Source: Pseudomonadota bacterium (lineage in GTDB: Bacteria; Pseudomonadota; Alphaproteobacteria; Rickettsiales; SXRF01). From it: a stretch of 5,821 bases of DNA. Shown here one piece after another: positions 1-5,527 of the stretch. Location: the NCBI GenBank assembly GCA_028873275.1, contig JAGWLJ010000101.1, positions 1 to 5,821 on the forward strand. The letters are read 5' to 3'. The notes under the pieces were generated by a model that was given only the letters and a program-made list of their open reading frames with translations, did not search any database and had not been told where the DNA came from. The stretch's first letter is position 1. Each line of letters starts with the position of its first letter. The translations under genes were made by a program, and so were the position numbers.

Positions 1-33
1 GCAGACGAAGCGCTATTTATTCTCGCCATCTAA
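1..33 (+). CDS. Possible 3' end of an upstream gene (partial)
   Basis: Read from base 1, the first ten codons give ADEALFILAI and then a TAA stop at 31-33. A GC-rich hairpin begins two bases after that stop, which is the usual arrangement of a gene end followed by a terminator. Ten residues are too few to recognise a family, and one short open stretch can occur by chance. The support is therefore positional: the stop abuts the hairpin, and the next gene starts about 80 bases later on the same strand. Confidence 0.35.
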   Translation, partial: ADEALFILAI

Positions 34-34
34 T

Positions 35-57
35 CCCTCCCCCTATAGGGGGGAGGG
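35..57 (+). terminator. GC-rich hairpin, probable terminator or intergenic repeat
   Basis: A perfect 9-bp inverted repeat is visible: CCCTCCCCC (35-43) pairs with GGGGGAGGG (49-57) around a 5-base loop, TATAG. It sits just after the TAA at 31-33 and ahead of the operon. No run of T follows (the next bases are TATTACCACTATT), so it is not a textbook intrinsic terminator. Similar CCCTCCCC/GGGGAGGG hairpins are, from memory, common dispersed intergenic elements in alphaproteobacteria, so it may belong to such a repeat family and also end the upstream transcript. Confidence 0.5.
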
Positions 58-113
58 TATTACCACTATTACTGGCTGGGCTGAGTTTCATACCGCCATC
101 ACCGGGCATCGCG

Positions 114-1118
114 ATGGACGCCGCCGCGCCGTATAGGGAAAGCTTCGCTGCGTTGCTGGGGCAGGAACCCGCCGCCATCGCGCCCTGCGCCCATGGGGGC
201 AATAACCGCGTTTTCCGCGTCAGCGCGGGCGGGCGGGATTATCTCGCTAAATGCTATTTCACCGGCACCGGCGACACCCGCAACCGGCTGGAGAGCGAAT
301 GGCTGTTCCTTGAATACGCAGAGGCCGCCGGCGTGCCCAACGTCCCCCGTCCCATCGCCCGCGATACGCAGGCGCATATTGCTTTTTACAGCTTTCTTGA
401 GGGCCGCACGCCCATGCAGGTAAATGCCGCCATGGTGCAGGCGGCAGCACAGCTCATCTGCAATCTCAACCGCAGACAATATCGAGAATTGGCGGCACAC
501 CTGCCCAACGCTTCCGAAAGCTGCTTCAGCGCCGATGCCTATATCGCGCTTACGGCGCAGCGGCTTGAACAGCTTGAGTCCGGCGAGGCGCTGCCGCAGC
601 ATCAGGCCGGATTCCATGCCCTCCTGAAGCAGATGCAAGAAGCGTTCGCACATTGCCGCGATGCGCTCTGCCATGGCTATGGAGAAGCACTGTCGCATGA
701 AGAGCGCTGCCTGTCGCCCTCGGATTTTGGCTTCCATAACAGCCTGCTGTCGCCTGCCGGGCAGTTGCAATTCATCGATTTCGAATATGCCGGCTGGGAC
801 GATCCGACCAAGATGCTATGCGACTTCTTCCTGCATCCCGGCATCCCGGTGGATCATGCCTGGGCGCCGCTGTTCTGGCAGGAGATTGGCCAGTCCGATC
901 TGCCCCTCTCCACTGTTGCCAGCCGGGCGGCTTTGCTGTATCCCGTGCTCGGCCTGCGCTGGTGCTGCATCATTCTCAATGTTTTTATTCCGCAGTGGGC
1001 CGCCCGGCGCGCTTTTGCCGATAAAGACTGGAATATCGGCATGGCGCAGGCGGAGCAACTGGCAAAGGCGGAGCACATGCTCGGCCTGCTGCAACGGAAC
1101 CCCTTCGGAGCGCTGTAA
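114..1118 (+). CDS. APH/choline-kinase-like phosphotransferase
   Basis: This 334-residue protein has the protein-kinase-like fold of the aminoglycoside phosphotransferase/choline kinase superfamily. Visible marks are a nucleotide-binding loop GGNNRVFRV (28-36), a probable ATP-contacting lysine in YLAKCYF (K46), a catalytic loop SPSDFGFHN (201-209; D204, N209) and the metal-binding FIDFEYAGWDDP (220-231; D222). The usual HGD of the catalytic loop is SPSD, so the histidine is replaced while Asp and Asn remain. Its place at the head of a polysaccharide operon suggests it phosphorylates a sugar or related small molecule in the cytoplasm, not an antibiotic; the substrate is unknown. The ATG at 114 has no clear Shine-Dalgarno sequence. 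The frame stays open to the window edge, but I see no upstream ATG, GTG or TTG in it, and the stretch crosses the hairpin. The stop overlaps the next start (TAATG). Confidence 0.85.
   Translation: MDAAAPYRESFAALLGQEPAAIAPCAHGGNNRVFRVSAGGRDYLAKCYFTGTGDTRNRLESEWLFLEYAEAAGVPNVPRPIARDTQAHIAFYSFLEGRTPMQVNAAMVQAAAQLICNLNRRQYRELAAHLPNASESCFSADAYIALTAQRLEQLESGEALPQHQAGFHALLKQMQEAFAHCRDALCHGYGEALSHEERCLSPSDFGFHNSLLSPAGQLQFIDFEYAGWDDPTKMLCDFFLHPGIPVDHAWAPLFWQEIGQSDLPLSTVASRAALLYPVLGLRWCCIILNVFIPQWAARRAFADKDWNIGMAQAEQLAKAEHMLGLLQRNPFGAL
1107..1110 (+). promoter_or_regulatory. Ribosome binding site for the methyltransferase at 1118
   Basis: GGAG lies seven bases before the ATG at 1118, inside the last codons of the kinase gene. 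It is the clearest Shine-Dalgarno match in the window and fixes this start. Because it lies in the preceding coding region and the stop and start share a base (TAATG), translation of the two genes is probably coupled. Confidence 0.6.
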
Positions 1119-1789
1119 TGGCCTATATCGATTTCCTCTCCGCCGTCCACAAAAGCACCAAGCGCGATTACCTGGCGCGCGTCAACGACCCGGACTATCC
1201 CAAGGCCAAGGCAGCCGAGCTGGCCAAGAAATGGGATTTCGACTACTGGGACGGCGATCGCCGCATCAATTATGGCGGCTATCGTTATATGGAAGGCCGC
1301 TGGGAAAAAGTGGCGCGCGCCATGGCCGAGCATTACGGGCTGAAAGCCGGCGATAAAATTCTCGATGTCGGCTGCGGCAAAGGCTTCCTGCTGTTCGATT
1401 TCACCAAGGTGGTGCCGGGCATCGAAGTCCATGGCCTCGATATTTCACGTTATGCGCTGGAGAACGCCAAGGAAGAGGTCAAAGACCGCCTGCAACCCGG
1501 TACGGCGTCCTCTCTGCCCTTCCCGGATCATAGCTTCGATCTCGTCTATTCCATCAATACGCTGCACAATCTCTATAATTACGAGCTGGAAGCGGCGCTC
1601 AAGGAAATGGAGCGCGTGGGCAGGAAGCATAAATATCTCTGCGTCGAGTCCTATCGCAACGAGGCGGAGAAAACCAACCTGCTCTACTGGCAGGTGACCT
1701 GCGAAGCCTTCTGCACGCCGCAGGAATGGGAGTGGTGGTTCAAAACCACCGGCTATACCGGCGATCATTCTTTCATCTATTTCGAGTAA
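1118..1789 (+). CDS. Class I SAM-dependent methyltransferase (type 11-like)
   Basis: The 223-residue product has the Rossmann methyltransferase core. SAM-binding motif I is ILDVGCGKGF (81-90), the acidic residue that holds the SAM ribose is D108 in GLDIS, and a late motif, LPFPDHSFDLVYS (133-145), is typical of the methyltransferase 11 family. An N-terminal stretch of about 75 residues, rich in charged and aromatic residues (DYWDGDRRINYGGYRYMEGRW, in part 42-62), precedes the core and probably helps form the substrate pocket. The C-terminus is unusually aromatic (EWEWWF, 203-208; YFE end). There is no signal peptide or membrane segment, so it should be cytoplasmic. Context suggests methylation of a sugar, sugar nucleotide or glycan end, at O, N or C; sequence alone does not decide which. 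It is full length for a compact family member. Confidence 0.88.
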   Translation: MAYIDFLSAVHKSTKRDYLARVNDPDYPKAKAAELAKKWDFDYWDGDRRINYGGYRYMEGRWEKVARAMAEHYGLKAGDKILDVGCGKGFLLFDFTKVVPGIEVHGLDISRYALENAKEEVKDRLQPGTASSLPFPDHSFDLVYSINTLHNLYNYELEAALKEMERVGRKHKYLCVESYRNEAEKTNLLYWQVTCEAFCTPQEWEWWFKTTGYTGDHSFIYFE

Positions 1790-1792
1790 CGC

Positions 1793-2842
1793 ATGTCCCT
1801 TCCAAAAATTACCAAAGCCGCCATCCTGGTCGCCCAGAATCAACCGCTGGAAATCGCCGAGATCGCGCTGCCCAGAACGCTCGAAGCCGGGCAGGTGCTG
1901 GTGGAGGTTTTTTACAGCGGCATCTGCGGCTCGCAGCTGGGCGAGATTGACGGCGCCAAGGGGCCGGATAAATTCCTGCCGCATCTGCTGGGCCATGAAG
2001 GATCGGGCAAGGTGCTGGCTGTCGGCCCCGGTGTGCGTAAAGTCGCGGCGGGAGATATCGTCGTCCTGCACTGGCGCAAAGGCCCGGGCATCGAGGCGGC
2101 GACGCCGGTCTATGACTGGAATGGCGAAAAGGTCAATGCCGGCTGGGTGACGACATTCAATCAATATGCGGTGATTTCAGAAAATCGCCTGACGGCCATT
2201 CCCGCCGACAGCAATATCCGCATCGCACCGCTGTTCGGCTGCGCCGTGACCACCGGGTTTGGTGTGGTGACCAACGATGCGAAGCTGCAAATCGGCGAAT
2301 CCGTGGTGGTGGCGGGTGCGGGCGGCATCGGGCTCAATATCGTGCAGGCGGCCGCTATGGCCTCGGCCTGGCCGGTGATCGCCGTCGATCTGGTGGCGGA
2401 GAAGCTGGCGCTGGCCAAATCACTGGGCGCCACGCATACCATCGATGCTTCACGCGAAGATGTGAAGGCGCGCATCAGGGAAATTCTCGGCGCGCAGGCG
2501 CTGGATGCCTTTATCGACAACACCGGCCAGCCTTCAGTCATCGAAATGGGCTATGAGCTGGCCGCGCCGGAAGGCCGGGTGATCCTGGTCGGCGTGCCGC
2601 GCAAAGGGAATACTATCGATATTTATTCGCTGCCGCTGCATTTCGGCAAAATCCTCAAAGGCTCGCATGGCGGCGATGCGAAGCCGGAGAGAGACATTCT
2701 GCGTTATCTGCGGCTCTATAACGAAGGCCGCATTCCGCTGAAAGATATCGTCACCGACGAGTTTAGCCTCGACGATATCAATGAGGCGATTGCGCGCATG
2801 CGCTCCGGCAAAATCCGCGGCCGCTGCCTGATCAAAATGTAA
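1793..2842 (+). CDS. Zinc-type medium-chain dehydrogenase/reductase
   Basis: This 349-residue protein is an alcohol-dehydrogenase-like MDR enzyme: an N-terminal GroES-like catalytic domain (about 1-150), then a Rossmann domain (about 165-300) and the end of the catalytic domain. The catalytic zinc ligands are recognisable: C45 in SGICGSQ, H68-E69 in LLGHEGSG and C150 in GCAVTTG. The dinucleotide loop is GAGGIG (175-180), and D199 at the end of the second strand favours NAD(H) over NADP(H). The four closely spaced cysteines of the structural zinc lobe are missing; that region (about 92-120) reads LHWRKGPGIEAATPVYDWNG and onward. It would oxidise an alcohol or reduce a carbonyl, here most likely on a sugar or polyol intermediate; the substrate is unknown. 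It starts three bases after the previous stop with only a weak GAG (1784-1786) as a ribosome site, so coupling is likely. Confidence 0.9.
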   Translation: MSLPKITKAAILVAQNQPLEIAEIALPRTLEAGQVLVEVFYSGICGSQLGEIDGAKGPDKFLPHLLGHEGSGKVLAVGPGVRKVAAGDIVVLHWRKGPGIEAATPVYDWNGEKVNAGWVTTFNQYAVISENRLTAIPADSNIRIAPLFGCAVTTGFGVVTNDAKLQIGESVVVAGAGGIGLNIVQAAAMASAWPVIAVDLVAEKLALAKSLGATHTIDASREDVKARIREILGAQALDAFIDNTGQPSVIEMGYELAAPEGRVILVGVPRKGNTIDIYSLPLHFGKILKGSHGGDAKPERDILRYLRLYNEGRIPLKDIVTDEFSLDDINEAIARMRSGKIRGRCLIKM

Positions 2843-2845
2843 TTT

Positions 2846-3973
2846 ATGGCTTGCCTCCTCTGCGCGCATGAGACGGAAGAAGTGGCAGGCTTCCCCGCCT
2901 TGATGCGCGTTACCTCTGATTCGCGCATATGGCCGGCAGGCGGCAGGCTGGCCATCTGCCCCCAGTGTCATGCCGTGCAGAAGCCGGTGGATAGCGCTTT
3001 TCAACAGGAAGCGAAGGATATTTACGCCAGCTACCAGCTGTATTTCCAATCCGGCGGCAGCGAACAGAAAATCTTTACCGAGCGCGGTGCCAGGCCGCGC
3101 TCCGAGTTGTTGCTCGATCACCTGCTTTCACTGCCATTGCCGGAGCATTGCGCTGCACTCGATGTCGGCTGCGGCGCGGGAAATCTCCTGCAGGCTTTAA
3201 GCCGCCGCCGGCCGGGCTGGGCATTGTACGGAGCCGACATCGGCGATCAGCGGCGCGAGCAGATTCTTGCCATCCACGGCGTGAAGCATTTTTTCAGCGG
3301 CGATATCTCCGCTATCGAAGGGAGATTCGACATTATCTTCCTCTCGCACGTGCTGGAGCACGTTCCCTCACCCGTTGCCTTCCTGAGGCAATTGGCCATG
3401 CTGTTGAATCCCGGCGGGATGCTGGCCGTGCTGGTGCCGCACTGGCGGGAAAACGCTTTCGATCTGCTGGTGGCCGATCATTGCATGCATTTTACTGTAC
3501 CGTCCCTGCACCGCTTGCTTAATGAATGTGGATTCTCGATACTCTCCGGCGGCAGCGGCCTCTGCCCTAAAGAACTATGGGCTTTCGCTTCTCTCCGCCG
3601 GGAAGAAAAATCCCCCGTTGCCATCGGCGAGAATAATGTTAAAGCAGAGGTGGATAAAGCCATCGCATGGCTGGCGCAGGCACGGGATTGGGCAATGAAG
3701 TGCAGACCACATACACCACTGGGCATATTCGGCACCGCTATTGCCGCCACATGGCTTACGCGCGCTGCCGGGCTGGCCCCAAATTTCTTCGTCGATGAAG
3801 ACAAAGACCGGCAGGGCCTGGCTTACCTGGGCCGCCCCGTGCTCGCTCCCGCCGCTGTCCTGCCGGAAAGTACCGTACTCGTTCCCCTGCCGCCCGGCAT
3901 TGCCGAAAATGTGGCAGACCGGCTGAACAGACCGTTTGGGAAACCTGTTTTCCTGGTCCCGCCCGCCCTATGA
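2846..3973 (+). CDS. Three-part methyltransferase with N-terminal zinc module (sugar C-methyltransferase-like)
   Basis: The 375-residue product resembles the architecture of deoxysugar C-methyltransferases (Methyltransf_13 / SAM core / Methyltransf_14). Residues 3-41 hold two CxxC pairs (C3/C6, C38/C41) that should bind zinc. The SAM core follows, with motif I LDVGCGAGN (105-113), acidic D131 in GADIG, SHVLEHV (167-173) and LNPGGMLAVLVPH (187-199). DHCMHF (211-216) lies where the characterised C-methyltransferases carry their conserved Glu-His, so H212 is a candidate base with Asp in place of Glu. The C-terminal part (about 292-375) is a second Rossmann-like unit: LGIFGTAIAATWL, then FFVDEDKDRQG and LGRPVLAP. 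It is somewhat shorter than TylC3/TcaB9-type enzymes (about 400 residues from memory). Its likely role is transfer of methyl to a sugar nucleotide, but O-methylation or another substrate is possible. The ATG puts the first CxxC at once after the start, which supports the start despite no ribosome site. Confidence 0.82.
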   Translation: MACLLCAHETEEVAGFPALMRVTSDSRIWPAGGRLAICPQCHAVQKPVDSAFQQEAKDIYASYQLYFQSGGSEQKIFTERGARPRSELLLDHLLSLPLPEHCAALDVGCGAGNLLQALSRRRPGWALYGADIGDQRREQILAIHGVKHFFSGDISAIEGRFDIIFLSHVLEHVPSPVAFLRQLAMLLNPGGMLAVLVPHWRENAFDLLVADHCMHFTVPSLHRLLNECGFSILSGGSGLCPKELWAFASLRREEKSPVAIGENNVKAEVDKAIAWLAQARDWAMKCRPHTPLGIFGTAIAATWLTRAAGLAPNFFVDEDKDRQGLAYLGRPVLAPAAVLPESTVLVPLPPGIAENVADRLNRPFGKPVFLVPPAL

Positions 3974-4761
3974 CCGTCAGCGTGTATTTCCATGACCTTC
4001 GCCGGGCCCTGCGTTACCGCGAGCTGATATGGTACCGCGCCAGCTCCGAGATCAAGGCACGCTACAAGCGCACGCTGATCGGGCCGTTCTGGACCAGCCT
4101 GAGCATGGCCATCTTCATCATCTCCTTCGGCATCATCGGCGCCAAGCTATGGAACACCGACGTCGCTTCCTTCATGCCCTATTTCTGCTCCGGCTATTTA
4201 ACGTGGATGCTGGTCTCCACCATCATCACCGAAAGCCGGATGATTTTCCTCTCCAACCGCGAGATTCTCAATTCCACGGCCATTCCTATCCATGTGTTTG
4301 TATTGGAGCTGGTGCTGCGGAATTTTATCGTTTTTGCGCATCACCTGGTGGTATACGCGGGGGTGCTGCTGTTCTTCGCCTATCCGTGCAACTGGAATCT
4401 CCTGCTGATGCTGCCGGGGCTTTTGATCATTTCTCTTGCCTCGATCTGCTTCGTGTCACTCTGGGGCATCGCCTGCACGCGCTATCACGACCTGGGCCAG
4501 CTTTCCAATAACCTGCTGCAGATCATTTTCTTCCTCACCCCCATCATGTGGCCGCCCAAGAATCTGGCCGGGGATAAGGCCCACCTGCTGGTCGACCTCA
4601 ATCCCATGTACCATTTTGTCAACATCATCCGCGCCCCCATGCTTGGCGAAACGCCATCGGCCTACAGCTACGCCTTTACGTTAAGCATCTGCGCTATCCT
4701 GCTACTGCTGAGCATGCGCGTTTTCCAGCGCTTTAAACACCGCATCGTTTTCTGGGTATGA
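3970..4761 (+). CDS. wzm: Wzm-type ABC-2 permease for polysaccharide export
   Basis: This 263-residue integral membrane protein is an ABC-2 transporter permease of the Wzm/KpsM group, which forms the inner-membrane channel for lipid-linked O-antigen or capsule chains. The cytoplasmic N-terminal segment carries the family signature EIKARYKRTLIGPFW (27-41). About six hydrophobic spans follow (roughly 40-58, 68-88, 113-137, 143-167, 178-195 and 234-251). RYHDLGQ (171-177), LTPIMW (189-194) and LNPMYHF (210-216) are further family landmarks. The protein ends with the short basic tail RFKHRIVFWV. Length is normal for the family. The start overlaps the previous stop by four bases (ATGA), and the matching ATPase follows one base after its stop. 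Whether the cargo is O-antigen, capsule or another glycan cannot be told, so the symbol is by family. Confidence 0.92.
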   Translation: MTVSVYFHDLRRALRYRELIWYRASSEIKARYKRTLIGPFWTSLSMAIFIISFGIIGAKLWNTDVASFMPYFCSGYLTWMLVSTIITESRMIFLSNREILNSTAIPIHVFVLELVLRNFIVFAHHLVVYAGVLLFFAYPCNWNLLLMLPGLLIISLASICFVSLWGIACTRYHDLGQLSNNLLQIIFFLTPIMWPPKNLAGDKAHLLVDLNPMYHFVNIIRAPMLGETPSAYSYAFTLSICAILLLLSMRVFQRFKHRIVFWV

Positions 4762-4762
4762 C

Positions 4763-5527
4763 ATGGCCAGCATCACCGCCAGCAATCTGACCCTGGATAT
4801 CCCGATCTACCAGCACCTCACCAGCTGGCGGCAGGACCTTATCGTGCGGCCTATCGGCGGACTGATCCGGCGGCGCGCGGAAACCCGGCGCACCATCGTG
4901 CGGGCGCTGGACAATGTCAGCTTTCAGCTCAACGCGGGCGATCGCGTTGGCGTCATCGGCCCCAACGGTGCCGGCAAAACTACGCTGCTCAAAATCCTTT
5001 CCGGTGTTTACACGCCCACGGGCGGCAGGCTGGAGCGCAAAGGCGAAGTCGTTTCGCTGCTTTCCACCAACATGGGCGCCAATGATGACCTGACCGGGTA
5101 TGAAAATCTGTATTCCATCGGCCTGCATTTCGGCATGAGCCGGAAATACATCGAAAGCCGCATGGAAGAGATGGCCGCGTTCTCCGAGCTGGGGGATTTC
5201 CTGAATCTTCCCGTGCGCACCTATTCCGCCGGCATGAAAGTGCGCATCGGTTTCGCAGTCGCCACCAGCATCGAACCCGAGATACTGATCATGGATGAGA
5301 TGATCGGCGCCGGCGACCATGCCTTTGCCGCCAAGGCGCGCAAACGGGCCGAACAGATGATCAGTAAGGCAACCATTTATATGGTTGCTTCGCACTCCAA
5401 TTCTCTGCTACGGGCGCTCTGCAATAAAGGCATTTTCATGCGCAACGGCACGCTGGAATATTTTGGTGAAATTAATGAAACCCTGGCGCGCTACGACGCT
5501 TTTGAAAAAACGGCGGCAACCCTATGA
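4763..5527 (+). CDS. wzt: Wzt-type ABC ATPase for polysaccharide export
   Basis: The 254-residue protein is the nucleotide-binding partner of the preceding permease and powers glycan export. It has Walker A GPNGAGKTT (66-74), the signature YSAGMKVRI (154-162, a variant of LSGGQ usual in this group), Walker B ILIMDE (174-179), D-loop GAGD (182-185) and switch histidine H211 in VASHSN. The Q-loop region reads STNMGANDDLTGYENL (101-116) and has no obvious glutamine. An N-terminal extension of about 50 residues before the core strand, and the TGYENL element, are typical of Wzt rather than KpsT proteins. The C-terminal carbohydrate-binding domain found in O9a-type Wzt (over 400 residues) is absent, so cargo is probably not recognised through a modified chain end. 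From memory, similar short forms ending in ASHSN...CNK occur in rhizobia and other alphaproteobacteria. Confidence 0.92.
   Translation: MASITASNLTLDIPIYQHLTSWRQDLIVRPIGGLIRRRAETRRTIVRALDNVSFQLNAGDRVGVIGPNGAGKTTLLKILSGVYTPTGGRLERKGEVVSLLSTNMGANDDLTGYENLYSIGLHFGMSRKYIESRMEEMAAFSELGDFLNLPVRTYSAGMKVRIGFAVATSIEPEILIMDEMIGAGDHAFAAKARKRAEQMISKATIYMVASHSNSLLRALCNKGIFMRNGTLEYFGEINETLARYDAFEKTAATL

Noticed and set aside
1..113. N-terminal extension of the phosphotransferase to the window edge
   Set aside because: The frame is open, but I see no ATG, GTG or TTG in it, and it would run through the GC hairpin. The product from 114 already starts at a normal distance before the nucleotide loop.
58..113. 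Promoter for the operon in the gap after the hairpin
   Set aside because: No convincing -35/-10 pair with proper spacing could be seen; transcription may start further upstream or use a form I cannot recognise.
99..770. Long antisense open frame of 223 codons
   Set aside because: It lies wholly opposite the phosphotransferase, shows no recognisable motif and has the composition expected from the reverse strand of GC-rich coding DNA.
114..1118. Aminoglycoside resistance gene
   Set aside because: The fold is shared, but the catalytic loop differs (SPSD) and all neighbours are glycan genes, so a metabolic kinase is more likely.
661..1356. Plus-strand open frame of 231 codons in another frame
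   Set aside because: It overlaps the kinase and methyltransferase genes and has the Arg/Ser/Pro/Cys-rich composition of an out-of-frame shadow.
1445..2164. Antisense open frame of 239 codons
   Set aside because: It spans two well-supported genes with clear SAM and zinc motifs on the plus strand; no family features are seen in the antisense product.
4733..5395. Antisense open frame of 220 codons
   Set aside because: It is the mirror of the ABC ATPase gene, whose Walker A, signature and Walker B motifs are intact on the plus strand.
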